A stretch of 52,820 bases of DNA from contig DAHVAR010000048.1 of NCBI GenBank assembly GCA_027314515.1, positions 1-52,820 of the forward strand, written 5' to 3'. Origin of the DNA: Actinomycetota bacterium. GTDB lineage: Bacteria; Actinomycetota; Actinomycetes; Streptosporangiales; Streptosporangiaceae. The notes below the pieces were generated by a model. It searched no databases, was not told the DNA's origin, and was given only the letters and a program-made list of their open reading frames with translations. This document shows, one piece after another, positions 8,022-19,312 of the stretch (positions within the stretch are counted from its first letter, which is position 1; every line of letters begins with the position of its first letter). Position numbers and translations under genes: made by a program.

Positions 8022-9038
8022 CTAAGTCAGCGACCGCGGTGTCACACCGATCTGCGTCGCCCAGGTTGCCCTGATCTCGCCGACCACCTGGCCGCCGCCG
8101 CATACCGGGCTGGTGGCGAGTGCCGCGAGAGCATCGACGTCCGCGCCCGGCTCGGTCTGCGCGCCAAGCTCCCGCAGCAACCGCACGGTAACCGGCACCC
8201 GGCCGCGGGCCGCGCCGTCCTCGGTCTTGAACGCGCCTGCTCTCCCGTCTGCCAGGGCGAAGCCCTCGACGCCCTCGGCGCCCGACTTGAGCAGCAGGCC
8301 AGGTATCGCCGCCATCAGCGCTCGCTCTGGCCGGGACGTGCCGGATGTCCACTGCGGGTAAGCCCGCATCGCGTCGGCGACCGCCCGCTCCGCGGTGCCG
8401 GGCCCGGCGAGCACCATGGCGCGGAATGCCCGGGCAAGCCCGGTCACCGAGATCGCCATCAGCGGCGCTCCGCAGCCGTCCACGCCGATCGTCGCGACCG
8501 GCTCGCCGGCCAGCCTGCTGATGACCGCCTTTATCTCCAGCTGCAGCGGGTGACCGGGATCGCGGTAGCTCTGCGTCGGCCAGCCGGCCGCCACGCACGT
8601 CGCCAGCATCGCCGCGTGCTTGCCGCTGCAGTTCATGTGGACCCGGTCAGGCTTGGCGCCGGCCGAGATCATGGCCCGGTTCGCCTGCTCGTCCAGCGGG
8701 TAGTCGGGCGGGCACTGCAAGGCGTCCTCGGTCAGCCCGGCGAAGGCCAGGATCGCCCGGACGCCGGCGACATGGAAGTCCTCGCCAGAGTGGCTGGCCG
8801 CGGCCAGCGCGAGCAGCTCGCCATCCAGCTTGAGCCCGCAGCGGAGCATGGCCGCCGCCTGGAACGGCTTGTTCGACGAGCGCGGGAACATCGGCTCGGC
8901 GGCCGCCCCGGCCGCGACCAGCACACGGCCGTCGGCGGCGATCGCCGCGATCGCTCCGCGGTGCCGCGACTCGACCGTGCCGGACCGGACGACCTCGGCA
9001 AGCACGGGATTAATCACCGTGCCAGGGCTTCCTGACAT
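8022..9038 (-). CDS. Type II asparaginase (PF06089 family)
   Basis: 338 residues. It matches the asparaginase II family in its NPVLAEVVRSGTVESRH start, FPRSSNKPFQAAAML, the CSGKHAAML segment and the C-terminal GGGQVVGEIRATW. The family hydrolyses L-asparagine to aspartate and ammonia and is unrelated to the classical E. coli type. No signal peptide, so probably cytoplasmic. It starts 7 bases after the stop of the BKACE-type gene, so the two are probably co-transcribed. It is tail to tail with the O-acyltransferase gene. Confidence 0.85.
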   Translation of the reverse strand: MSGSPGTVINPVLAEVVRSGTVESRHRGAIAAIAADGRVLVAAGAAAEPMFPRSSNKPFQAAAMLRCGLKLDGELLALAAASHSGEDFHVAGVRAILAFAGLTEDALQCPPDYPLDEQANRAMISAGAKPDRVHMNCSGKHAAMLATCVAAGWPTQSYRDPGHPLQLEIKAVISRLAGEPVATIGVDGCGAPLMAISVTGLARAFRAMVLAGPGTAERAVADAMRAYPQWTSGTSRPERALMAAIPGLLLKSGAEGVEGFALADGRAGAFKTEDGAARGRVPVTVRLLRELGAQTEPGADVDALAALATSPVCGGGQVVGEIRATWATQIGVTPRSLT

Positions 9039-9045
9039 CGGGGTG

Positions 9046-9903
9046 TCAGCGGTGATCGGGCACCCCCAGCATCTCGCGCGCCGCGTCCGGAGTCATCGCC
9101 GGGCGCTGCGCGAGCGCCGCGGCTGCGGCAGCCCGCTCGACCAGCTCGGCATTGCTCGCGACCGGGCGACCGCGCGCGAACGTCACCGTGTCCTCCATTC
9201 CCACCCGCAGGTGGCCGCCCGCTGCGAGTGCCGCGAAGAGCACCGGCAGCGTGGTGCGCCCGATCCCGGTAGCCGACCAGGTGGCACCGGGCGGCAGCGC
9301 GGCGACCGCCTGCACCAGGGTGGCCGCGTCCCCCGGCATGCCACCGGGAACGCCCATTACCAGATCGCAGTGGACATGGCCGCCAGCCGGCGGACCCAGC
9401 TCATCGAGCAGCCGGCGCAGCGCGGCAATGTGCCCGAAATCGAAAAGCTCGAACTCCGGCACCACGCGGAGAGCCTGTGTCTTGGCGTAGAGCTCGGTCA
9501 TGAATCCCCACGGGTTCATGAACACCTCGTCGCCGAAGTTCACCGTGCCGCATGTCAGCGAACACGCGTCCGGGCCGGCATCCAGCACCGCGAGCCGCCG
9601 CTCGAAGCTGTCGGTGACCGCACCGCCAGTAGATAGCTGCACGATCAGGTCGGTGGACTCGCGCAGCGCGCTGACGGTCTCGGTCAGCCGGCCGATGTCC
9701 AGCGTTGGCCGCGCCTCGGCGTCCCTGATATGCACGTGGATGACCGCGGCGCCGGCTGCCTGACACTCCTTAGCGGTGGTGACCAGCTCCGCCAGCGTGA
9801 CCGGCAGGGCGGGAACCGCGGACTTCTCCGACTCCGCGCCCGTCGGGGCCACGGTAATCAGGGTGGCCGGGCCACCGCGATCGGGTTTGCCGCTGACTGC
9901 CAT
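9046..9903 (-). CDS. Beta-keto acid cleavage enzyme (BKACE, Kce-like)
   Basis: 285 residues, TIM-barrel PF05853 family. These Zn/metal enzymes condense a beta-keto acid with acetyl-CoA and release acetoacetate plus a new CoA ester. Visible marks: [14 protein letters not shown] (metal-binding histidines), QLSTGG, a C-terminal [12 protein letters not shown], and a [14 protein letters not shown] strand. Substrate specificity varies greatly and cannot be assigned; the lysine-pathway Kce reaction is only one option. It leads the two-gene unit with asparaginase II. It is divergent from dtd across 133 bases with no recognisable site. Confidence 0.85.
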   Translation of the reverse strand: MAVSGKPDRGGPATLITVAPTGAESEKSAVPALPVTLAELVTTAKECQAAGAAVIHVHIRDAEARPTLDIGRLTETVSALRESTDLIVQLSTGGAVTDSFERRLAVLDAGPDACSLTCGTVNFGDEVFMNPWGFMTELYAKTQALRVVPEFELFDFGHIAALRRLLDELGPPAGGHVHCDLVMGVPGGMPGDAATLVQAVAALPPGATWSATGIGRTTLPVLFAALAAGGHLRVGMEDTVTFARGRPVASNAELVERAAAAAALAQRPAMTPDAAREMLGVPDHR

Positions 9904-10036
9904 GATGTCGTGCCACCAGCCCTTCCGGTGCCGCTTCAGTGCGGGCTACCGCAGTCTAATCGGCCGTGTTCCCGCCCAGGTAGCAGGTCACCCGCCGCAG
10001 CGCAGCCGCCGCCCCGCCACGCGTCAGCTCGGGGCC

Positions 10037-10480
10037 ATGGCAGAATCCTCAGTCGTGCGAGCCGTCGTCCAGCGAGCCAGCCGGGCCAGCGTCACCGTCG
10101 GCGGCACGGTGGCCGGGCGGCTGACCGCGCCTGGCCTCGTCGTGCTGGTCGGGGTGACGCACGGCGACACAGCGGCCACGGCAGCCGCCCTGGCCGGCAA
10201 GATCTACCACTTGCGGATCCTGGCGGGCGAGAAGTCGTGTGCCGACCTGGCCGCGCCACTGCTCGTTATCAGCCAGTTCACGCTCTACGCCGATACCGGC
10301 AAGGGGCGGCGGCCAAGCTGGCAGGCGGCGGCGCCGGGACCGGTGGCCGAGCCACTGGTGATCGCCTTCGCCGACGCGCTGCGCAGCCTCGGGGCGAGTG
10401 TCGAAACCGGCGTGTTCGGCGCCGCGATGCAGGTCGAGCTCGTCGGCGACGGCCCGGTCACGCTGATCCTGGAGGCCTAA
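10037..10480 (+). CDS. dtd: D-aminoacyl-tRNA deacylase
   Basis: 147 residues from ATG 10037; a GTG at 10055 would give the more usual MRAVVQR-type N-terminus. DTD removes D-amino acids, and glycine from tRNA(Ala). The SQFTLYAD motif carrying the conserved SQxTLYA is intact. The C-terminal Gly-cisPro motif, usually NxGPxT, reads GDGPVT, with Gly at the Asn position. It is a stand-alone gene, convergent with the isomerase gene (41-base gap). Confidence 0.9.
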   Translation: MAESSVVRAVVQRASRASVTVGGTVAGRLTAPGLVVLVGVTHGDTAATAAALAGKIYHLRILAGEKSCADLAAPLLVISQFTLYADTGKGRRPSWQAAAPGPVAEPLVIAFADALRSLGASVETGVFGAAMQVELVGDGPVTLILEA

Positions 10481-10521
10481 TCTGGCCTGGAGGCGTCATC
10501 GGGCCCGCCAGCCGACGGCCG

Positions 10522-11337
10522 TTAGCCGCGCCTGCCAGCGCCCGCTGACCTGGCACGTTTCAGGTGCCTTCGGGCGAACGCGAGTGACTCAGCAAGGTCC
10601 GCCTGCCGGTCCGCGGCCGTCGGGACCCGGTGCGTGCTTACTTCCAGCACTACGTAACCGGAATAGCCAGTCCTGCTCAGCCAGCTGAGCAGTTCGGCGC
10701 ACGGCTGGTTGCCGCGGCCAGGGACGAGGTGCTCGTCCGGCAGCCCGGGCTTAGAGCCGTCACCCAGGTGCACATGCGCGAGCCTGCTGCCGAGATCCGC
10801 GGCCATCGCGAGCACGTCGGAATCTGACACCGAGGCGTGGGACACGTCCAGCGTGACGGCATCACAATCCATCTCTACCGGGTTCCAGTGCGGCGCGTAG
10901 GCAGCGATCTCGGTCTCGCCCCGCAGCAGCGGGTACAGGTTCTCCACCGCGAAAACCACGTCGCCTTCGGCGGCCATCGCGGCGAGGCCGGCCTGGAAGT
11001 CCTTCGCGTATTCGCGCTGCCAGCGGAACGGAGGATGCACGACAACCACGCGGGCGCCGAGAGCGGCGGCGAGGTCACGCGACCGCTCCAGCTTCGCCCA
11101 CGGGTCCCGGCCCCACACTCGCTGCGTGATCAGCAGGTTAGGCGCGTGCACGGCCACTACCGGGATGGCGTGGTAGTCCGACAGCTTGCGCAGCACCGCG
11201 GCGTCCTGGCTGACCGGGTCTGCGGTCACCATGACCTCGAGCCCGTCATAGCCGAGGCGGGCAGCAGCCTCGAACGCATCCGGCGTCCGCTCCGGGAACA
11301 CAGAGGCAGTCGACAGTGCGACCTTGATCGCTGTCAC
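10522..11337 (-). CDS. Sugar phosphate isomerase/epimerase-like TIM-barrel protein
   Basis: 271 residues from GTG 11337; longer readings up to 11457 add an Arg-rich segment that looks non-native. It is an AP-endonuclease-2/xylose-isomerase-like barrel: [34 protein letters not shown] and HVHLGDG supply the usual metal-ligand strands, and [10 protein letters not shown] closes the barrel. The substrate is unknown; the family includes inositol catabolism enzymes, hydroxypyruvate isomerases and epimerases. It is divergent from radA. Confidence 0.8.
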   Translation of the reverse strand: MTAIKVALSTASVFPERTPDAFEAAARLGYDGLEVMVTADPVSQDAAVLRKLSDYHAIPVVAVHAPNLLITQRVWGRDPWAKLERSRDLAAALGARVVVVHPPFRWQREYAKDFQAGLAAMAAEGDVVFAVENLYPLLRGETEIAAYAPHWNPVEMDCDAVTLDVSHASVSDSDVLAMAADLGSRLAHVHLGDGSKPGLPDEHLVPGRGNQPCAELLSWLSRTGYSGYVVLEVSTHRVPTAADRQADLAESLAFARRHLKRARSAGAGRRG

Positions 11338-11497
11338 CGCCTTGACCTGCGCAATTCTTCTCCTCTGCCCGCCTGTAGTCGGCACGAGCGGCACCGCGGA
11401 CTGCCAAGCCCTGCCGACGGCCGCGCCACGCCGGGCGAGCGGTCGCGACGCCCGCATTCCAGCTTATGCCGTCCGGCCCGCCGCCCCGCCGGCCGAC

Positions 11498-11530
11498 GGC
11501 TGGCTGTCGGCTGGCTGTCGGCTGGCTGTC
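11498..11530. repeat. 11-bp tandem repeat (x3) in front of radA
   Basis: Three perfect copies of GGCTGGCTGTC plus a partial fourth, in the isomerase-radA gap. The last copy covers where a -35 element would sit for the TACCGT box at 11543. Confidence 0.9.
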
Positions 11531-11542
11531 GGCAGCACCCGA

Positions 11543-11548
11543 TACCGT
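11543..11548 (+). promoter_or_regulatory. Putative -10 box of radA (leaderless)
   Basis: TACCGT, seven bases before ATG 11556. The intervening CCGGGGC is not a good Shine-Dalgarno sequence. Confidence 0.45.
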
Positions 11549-11555
11549 CCGGGGC

Positions 11556-13046
11556 ATGGCAAGATCGGCGACCACGTTGTTCGAGTGCTCGGCCTGCGGC
11601 TGGCGAAGCCCCAAATGGGCCGGCCGGTGCGGCGAGTGCGGCGAGTGGGGCACAGTCGGGGAAGGTCGCCCTGACGACCTTGGCCGGGCGACCTCGCGCG
11701 CACCGCTGCGCGCCGTCCAGCCGGCCGCGGCGGCGCTCCCGATCGGCCGCGTGGACGCCGCGGCCGCGCGGGCCCGGCCGACCGGGATGAGCGAGCTGGA
11801 CCGGGTACTCGGCGGCGGCCTCGTACCGGGTGCGGTCGTGCTGATAGCGGGCGAGCCGGGCGTCGGGAAGTCGACGCTGCTGCTCGAGGCAGGTGCGCTC
11901 GCCGCGTCAGCGGGCCGGGTGCTGTACGTGACAGGTGAGGAATCGGCGGCGCAGGTGCGGCTGCGCGCCGACCGGATTGGCGCGATCGCCGACTCGCTGT
12001 ACCTGGCTGCCGAGACCGACTTCGCGGCACTACTCGGGCACGTGCAGGCCGTTGACCCGGCACTGCTCATCGTCGACTCGGTGCAGACTATCGGCGCGGC
12101 GGGAGTGGACGGCGTGCCCGGCGGCGTGACGCAAGTGCGGGAGATCACCGCCGCGCTGACGGCGCTCGCCAAGCAGCGCACCCTGACCACCGTGCTGGTC
12201 GGGCACGTCACCAAGGACGGCTCGGTGGCCGGCCCGCGCACGCTGGAGCATCTGGTGGACGTTGTGCTGCACTTCGAGGGCGACTCGCGCGGGCCGCTGC
12301 GGACGGTGCGGGCGCTGAAGAACAGGTTCGGCCCGACGGATGAGTTCGGCTGCTTTGAGCTTGGCGAGTCCGGGCTGGTCTGCCTGCCGGATCCGAGCGG
12401 GCTATTCCTGTCGGGACGGCACGACCCGGTGCCCGGCACGTGCGTGACGGTGACGCTCGAGGGCCGCCGGCCGCTGCTGGCTGAGGTGCAGACGCTGGTA
12501 GGCCCGGTCGTCACCGACCTGCCGCCGCGCCGGGTGGTGTCCGGGCTGGACTCCGCCCGGGTCGGCATGATGCTGGCCGTGCTGCAGCGGCGTGCCCGGC
12601 TGGAGATCGGCCGGCGCGACGTTTTTGCCGCAACGGTCGGCGGCGTACGGCTCACCGAGCCGTCGGTGGACCTGGCGGTAGGGCTCGCGGCAGCGAGCGC
12701 GCTCGCAGACGTCAGCGTGCCACCTGACCTGGTTGCCGTCGGCGAGATCGGACTGGCAGGCGAGATTCGGCGGGTCACCGGGATCCGGCGGCGGCTCGCC
12801 GAGGCCGAGCGGATGGGCTTCAAGCGGGCGATAGTCCCAGCCGGGTCCGATCTGCTGCCGGGCGGCGGGCAGGCCAGCGGCGCGCAGGCCGGCCGCCAGC
12901 CGACGGGCCGCCAGCCGACGGGCCGCGAGCCGACGGGCCGACGGCCTGCCCGCCTCCGGGTGGTTGAGGAGGCCGGAACGCAGCTGGAGGTGACCGAGGT
13001 GACCGACATCCGGGAGGCGATCACGGCGACGCTTGGCCTCCGCTAG
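11556..13046 (+). CDS. radA: DNA repair protein RadA/Sms
   Basis: 496 residues. It has an N-terminal C4 zinc finger (C11, C14, C25, C28), a RecA-like ATPase with Walker A GEPGVGKS (about 106-113), the RadA-specific KNRFG motif, and a C-terminal Lon-protease-like domain (VDLAVGLAAASALADV...). RadA is a branch-migration helicase acting on recombination intermediates. The C-terminal domain carries an insert of about 30 residues with three GRxPT repeats (12891-12935) not expected in the family. disA follows; RadA is known in other bacteria to interact with and restrain DisA. ATG 11556 is chosen because it places the zinc finger at the N-terminus. Confidence 0.95.
   Translation: MARSATTLFECSACGWRSPKWAGRCGECGEWGTVGEGRPDDLGRATSRAPLRAVQPAAAALPIGRVDAAAARARPTGMSELDRVLGGGLVPGAVVLIAGEPGVGKSTLLLEAGALAASAGRVLYVTGEESAAQVRLRADRIGAIADSLYLAAETDFAALLGHVQAVDPALLIVDSVQTIGAAGVDGVPGGVTQVREITAALTALAKQRTLTTVLVGHVTKDGSVAGPRTLEHLVDVVLHFEGDSRGPLRTVRALKNRFGPTDEFGCFELGESGLVCLPDPSGLFLSGRHDPVPGTCVTVTLEGRRPLLAEVQTLVGPVVTDLPPRRVVSGLDSARVGMMLAVLQRRARLEIGRRDVFAATVGGVRLTEPSVDLAVGLAAASALADVSVPPDLVAVGEIGLAGEIRRVTGIRRRLAEAERMGFKRAIVPAGSDLLPGGGQASGAQAGRQPTGRQPTGREPTGRRPARLRVVEEAGTQLEVTEVTDIREAITATLGLR
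12891..12935. repeat. 15-bp tandem repeat (x3) inside radA
   Basis: Three copies of a 15-base unit (GGCCGCCAGCCGACG; third copy one mismatch). In frame, encoding GRQPT-GRQPT-GREPT. Confidence 0.9.
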
Positions 13047-13137
13047 CTAGCGCCGCCCTGCGGCGGCCCAGGTACCGGCACCTCGCACGGTGGCTAGACT
13101 GCCCGTTGGCAGCGAGGTCGTGAGGCAGGTGCTTGCC

Positions 13138-14229
13138 GTGGGCATCGGGCGAGACGAGCGCCGTCGTACTGCGCTCTCGGTCCTCGCGCCGGGGACGCCG
13201 CTGCGGGACGGTCTGGAGCGGATCGTGCACGGCAACACCGGGGCGCTCATCGTGCTGGGCTTCGATCCGATCGTCGGGGAGATCTGCTCCGGGGGCTTCG
13301 AGCTGAACGTCGGCTTCTCGGCGACGCGGCTGCGCGAGCTGGCGAAGATGGACGGCGCCATCGTGCTCGACCAGGCCTGCACGCGAATCTTGCGCGCAGC
13401 CGTCCAGCTCATCCCCGATCCCGGCCTGCCGACATCGGAGTCCGGTACCCGGCACCGGACGGCAGAGCGAGTGTCACGACAGACGGGGTATCCGGTCATA
13501 GCCGTCAGCAAGTCCATGCGGACGGTTGCCGTGTTCACCGCCGGCGAGCGGTACGTGCTCGAGGACTCGGCCGCGTTGCTGACCCGCGCGCATCAGGCAC
13601 TGGCCACCCTGGAGCGGTACAAGCACCGCCTTGACGACGCTGCCGCCGCGCTGACCGCGCTGGAAGTCGAGGACAGGGCGGCAATCGCTGACCTCGCCCG
13701 GCTGGCGCAGCGACTGGAGATGGCTAGCCGGGTGACCGAGGAGATAGCCGGATGCCTTGTCGAGCTCGGGACTGACGCGGGCTCGATCGGGTTGCAGCTT
13801 GAGGAGCTGACGGCCGGCACTTCGCGCGAGCGGGAATTGCTGTTGCGCGACTACCGTCCGGCGGCAACCGCGGCCGGCGGCGCAGCGTCCGACGAGCCGG
13901 CGCTCGCCGCTGACCGCGCGCTGGCCGGGCTGAGCGCGGACGAACTCGTCGACCTGCCGAGTGTGGCCGCAGCCATCGGGCTCGGCCCCGCGGCCGGAAT
14001 GGATGAGCATGTCAGCCCGCTCGGGTACCGCGTGCTGGGCCAGATACCGCGATTGCCGCAGGCTGCGGCAGACGGACTAGTGGCGGAATTCGGCAGCCTG
14101 CAGAAACTGTTGTCGGCCAGCGCGCAGGACTTGCGCCGGGTGCCGGCGATCGATGCTGGCCTGGCCAGCCGGGTGCGCGAGGGCTTGTCCAGGATCGCGG
14201 AGTCAGCGCTGCTCGAGCGCTACTCGTGA
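13138..14229 (+). CDS. disA: DNA integrity scanning protein, diadenylate cyclase
   Basis: 363 residues from GTG 13138; the frame is open to GTG 13090, giving 379. The shorter start matches the roughly 17 residues that precede the APGTxLRDGLERI motif in mycobacterial DisA, and a TAGACT box lies inside the longer version. DisA makes c-di-AMP from two ATP. The DAC domain has both catalytic motifs, KMDGAIVL (DGA) and GTRHRTAER (RHR). A helical spine and a C-terminal helix-hairpin-helix DNA-binding domain (PRLPQAAADGLVAEFGSL..., VPAIDAGLASRVREGL) follow. The gene lies between radA and mutY in the same direction. Confidence 0.93.
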   Translation: MGIGRDERRRTALSVLAPGTPLRDGLERIVHGNTGALIVLGFDPIVGEICSGGFELNVGFSATRLRELAKMDGAIVLDQACTRILRAAVQLIPDPGLPTSESGTRHRTAERVSRQTGYPVIAVSKSMRTVAVFTAGERYVLEDSAALLTRAHQALATLERYKHRLDDAAAALTALEVEDRAAIADLARLAQRLEMASRVTEEIAGCLVELGTDAGSIGLQLEELTAGTSRERELLLRDYRPAATAAGGAASDEPALAADRALAGLSADELVDLPSVAAAIGLGPAAGMDEHVSPLGYRVLGQIPRLPQAAADGLVAEFGSLQKLLSASAQDLRRVPAIDAGLASRVREGLSRIAESALLERYS

Positions 14230-14248
14230 GGCCCGAGATCGGGCCCGG

Positions 14249-15147
14249 ATGACCTCACCCTATGAAACTGCTGTCCTTCACTGGTACGCGTCCAACGCCA
14301 GGGACCTGCCGTGGCGAAACCCCGCCGCCACGCCGTGGTCGATCATGGTCAGCGAGTTCATGCTCCAGCAGACCCCCGTCAGCCGGGTACTTCCGGCCCA
14401 TGCGGCCTGGCTAGCCCGCTGGCCGCTGCCTGCCGCGCTCGCGGAGGCCAGCCCGGCCGACGCGATCCGTCAATGGGACCGGCTCGGCTACCCGCGCAGG
14501 GCAGTTTGGCTGCATGCGGCGGCGAGGCTCATCGTCAGCCGCCACGACGGGCAGGTACCGGCAGCCATCGGAGCACTGCGCGCGCTGCCAGGCGTGGGCT
14601 CCTACACCGCGGCCGCCATCGCCAGCTTCGCGTTCGGCGGACGGCACGCGGTCCTGGACACCAATGTGCGGCGGGTACTGACCAGGCTGGTCTGCGGCGA
14701 GGATCTGCCGCCGCGGGCACCGACGGCTGCCGAACTTCGGCTTGCGGAGTCGCTGCTACCGCGCGACGGCAGGCAGGCAGCGCGGTGGTCGGTCGGGGTG
14801 ATGGAACTAGGCGCATTGGTCTGCACCACGACCCGGCCGCGATGCCCCGGCTGCCCGGTCGCCGCCCAGTGCGCCTGGCTGCGCCTGGACCGTCCGCCGT
14901 CTCCGGCGCGCCCCCGCCAGGCCGCTTATCACGGCAGCGACAGGCAGTGCCGCGGCGCCTTGCTGGCGGTGCTCCGCTCCGCTACCGGAGCGGTGCCGGC
15001 CGACCGCCTCGCGGTGGCCTGGCATGACTCAGCGCAGCGAACGCGCGCGCTCGCTGCGCTGGTCACTGACGGCCTGGCTATCCGCTACGACGACGGGTCA
15101 GCGGCTCTCGCCGGAGACGACCCGTCAGCCACGCGGGGTGCGGCCGG

Positions 15148-15151
<4 letters not shown>
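14249..15151 (+). CDS. mutY: A/G-specific adenine glycosylase
   Basis: 300 residues. MutY removes adenine mispaired with 8-oxoguanine. It shows the [13 protein letters not shown] catalytic region (Glu), the helix-hairpin-helix [12 protein letters not shown], the catalytic Asp in [10 protein letters not shown], and a 4Fe-4S cluster CX6CX2CX5C near residues 192-208. The C-terminal 90 residues are short and do not form a recognisable MutT-like domain, as in many actinobacteria. ATG 14249 lies 19 bases after disA. Its TAG stop overlaps the clpC stop in a shared CTAG. Confidence 0.93.
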
Positions 15152-17682
<2,531 letters not shown>

Positions 17683-18296
17683 CTCGTCGCTCCTCACAGA
17701 GCGGTCGGTGAGGCACCCGTCCTGCCCCGTCCCTTCCGCATGTTAGCCCGTGCGCCCGGCGACGCCATGACGTGCGGCATGCCGCACTACTCAAAACGTT
17801 CCCCGCCAGCAGGGCGTTCATCCCATTCAACCTGGCCTGAAGAGGTAGTGTTCCCAGCTACGCCGGCAGCGAAAGCCACGCCGTTGTGCTACGCCAGCAG
17901 CGAACGCAACGCCCTGGCCCTTCTGGGCACCGGGCATCCGGCTATCGACTGGTGACCTGTTCCCGCATCAAACCTCTCATTACGGGCGCGACGGCACTCC
18001 GCCTGCCGATGGCCATCCCAGTCCGGCCGAACTGGTCAGGGCGGTCAAGGCAGGCAGTCACGAAGCGTGCCGCCGGTTCCGCCGCGATGCGGGCCAGCCA
18101 GCATGATCTGGCAGGAAACCATGAAGGCCCCCGCACGAGGTGCCATGCGGGGGACTTCACAGGAACGGGGAGGTTGGAGTCGGCGCCGCGCCATCAGCAC
18201 CTGCAAAGTGCACTGCGCTAATTGCGCTTTCCGGGGCACTGGCACCGCTGATCTGAACCATCCGACAGCCAGTCAAGCCCGGCCGTCAGCAAGTCC
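17683..18296. other. Intergenic region upstream of clpC1
   Basis: No protein-like reading frame: those present are Arg/Pro-rich and overlap on both strands. It should hold the clpC1 promoter, but I could not place it with confidence. The one clear structure is a long hairpin at 18122-18159. Confidence 0.5.
18122..18159. other. Strong isolated hairpin between clpC1 and lsr2
   Basis: Arms TGAAGGCCCCCGCA and TGCGGGGGACTTCA pair over 14 positions with one mismatch around a 10-base loop. It lies about 160 bases beyond the lsr2 stop and 440 before clpC1. It could be a second terminator, a small-RNA end or a repeat element. Confidence 0.6.
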
Positions 18297-18318
18297 GGAA
18301 AAGGGCAGCGGCGCCCTT
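18297..18318 (-). terminator. Rho-independent terminator of lsr2
   Basis: On the minus strand the stop TAA overlaps a hairpin AAGGGC-GCCGCT-GCCCTT followed at once by TTCC, giving a TTTT run at the base. Compact and well placed. Confidence 0.7.
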
Positions 18319-18649
18319 AGTGAGTGGCCTCGTATTCCTGAATGATCGACGCCGGAATGCGACCGCGCTCGCTCACCTTGTCGCCGCGCTCGCGGGCCCA
18401 CTGCCTAATTTCTGAGCTGCGCTCACGGCCAGGACCGGTACGCGCCTTACGGCGCCGGGCCGCGACACTCACCCGCCTGGCGTGCTCGATGTAGCCGCTA
18501 AAGATGTCGTGGAGTTCCTTAGCGTGCGCCGAGCACACATCGATCTCGTAGGCGCTGCTGTCAACCGAGAACGAAACCGTCTCGCTACCTTCGATCTCAC
18601 CATCGTGAGGTAGATCACAAACCACCGTCACCACGGTCTTCTGCACCAT
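18317..18649 (-). CDS. lsr2: Lsr2 nucleoid-associated protein
   Basis: 110 residues from ATG 18649 (AAAGG seven bases upstream). Lsr2 is the actinobacterial H-NS analogue: it binds AT-rich minor groove and silences acquired DNA. The N-terminal dimerisation domain (VQKTVVTVVCDLPHDGEIEGSETVSFSVD..., about 1-60) and the C-terminal DNA-binding domain with the AT-hook-like RGR (VSERGRIPASIIQEYEATH) are both present; length is standard. The promoter region is notably AT-rich, which would suit autoregulation. Confidence 0.96.
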   Translation of the reverse strand: MVQKTVVTVVCDLPHDGEIEGSETVSFSVDSSAYEIDVCSAHAKELHDIFSGYIEHARRVSVAARRRKARTGPGRERSSEIRQWARERGDKVSERGRIPASIIQEYEATH

Positions 18650-18685
18650 CAGGCTGCCTTTCACCGAAGTCCTTTTAGGCCACTT

Positions 18686-18714
18686 AAGATATACCACAAC
18701 GTAGGCGCTGACAA
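18686..18714 (-). promoter_or_regulatory. lsr2 promoter
   Basis: On the minus strand TTGTCA (18709-18714) is followed after 17 bases by TATCTT (18686-18691); TATATC with a 15-base spacer overlaps it. The transcript would start about 30 bases before ATG. The surrounding 18660-18760 is AT-rich, a plausible Lsr2 target. A small CGGCT-T-AGCCG inverted repeat lies just upstream. Confidence 0.6.
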
Positions 18715-18854
18715 TTCGGCTTAGCCGTTTAGGCAGCTAGCTGGTATCGCATTGCGTGAACAATGCGGGCGCTGGATGCTACCCAGCGTAATCGACCGTC
18801 GGGCGCTCGTAAGGGCCTGCCGATGGCCTTCACGGTCGCCCGATCGCCGTCCAG

Positions 18855-19016
18855 TTAACCGTCTTGCTTGCGGTCCGGATCGGGTCGGGAACTATCTTCC
18901 CGATCAGCACGGTCAGCACGACCACGACCCATCTCGTGGCGCAAGAACGCGACAATCGCGATGATCACCACGGCGGCCATCAAGAACGGCGGGGTCAGTA
19001 CGCTCAGGTCCTTCAT
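18855..19016 (-). CDS. Small single-pass membrane protein (53 residues), unrecognised
   Basis: ATG 19016 to TAA 18855. AAGGGAG lies about 10 bases before the ATG. It begins MKDLSVLTPPF, continues with one hydrophobic helix (LMAAVVIIAIVAFL, about 12-25), then RHEMGRGRADRADRED and a highly charged Arg/Asp tail. The charge pattern suggests N-out, C-in topology. It is too short for common gene-finding cut-offs, but ribosome site, membrane helix and codon usage look real. I do not recognise a named family. It is on the lsr2 strand, directly upstream of the lsr2 promoter region. Confidence 0.7.
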   Translation of the reverse strand: MKDLSVLTPPFLMAAVVIIAIVAFLRHEMGRGRADRADREDSSRPDPDRKQDG

Positions 19017-19215
19017 CCGGCTGACGCTCCCTTCGCCTAGCCCCCGGCCTGCCCCTCTTGCCGTGCTGGCCTGCGCAGACCTGCGCCGAGCCAGAAGCGG
19101 CCAACTTTGCCGGGGTCCGCTGGCAGTCCGGCAACCGCCCTGCGGCGGGTAGGCCCTGCTAATGATTTTGCCGCAATCGGGGGGCTGCCCTGCACCATGG
19201 GGCCTGAACTACGGC

Positions 19216-19233
19216 GGCCGCGGCCCCGCGGCC
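19216..19233. terminator. GC-only palindrome after the acetyltransferase gene
   Basis: GGCCGCGG-CC-CCGCGGCC, perfect 8-base arms, 80 bases beyond the acetyltransferase stop (minus strand) and 200 before the small membrane protein gene. Possibly a terminator, without a T-run. Confidence 0.35.
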
Positions 19234-19251
19234 TTGGCGAACGGCGGGCAG

Positions 19252-19271
19252 CGGCGAACGGCGAACGGCGG
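19252..19271. repeat. 7-bp tandem repeat
   Basis: CGGCGAA twice plus a partial third copy, in non-coding sequence between the acetyltransferase and the small membrane protein genes. Confidence 0.6.
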
Positions 19272-19312
19272 CCCGCCGGCCCTGGGTGACCGCGACCGCG
19301 CCGCGCCGACGA

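Noticed and set aside
11246-13024. 592-codon minus-strand open frame opposite radA
   Set aside because: Ser/Arg/Thr/Pro-rich shadow of radA with no domain.
17860-17935. ClgR-type box upstream of clpC1
   Set aside because: GTTCGC and GCG elements occur, but the spacing does not fit the GTTCGC-N5-GCGNAAC-like consensus I know; not claimed.
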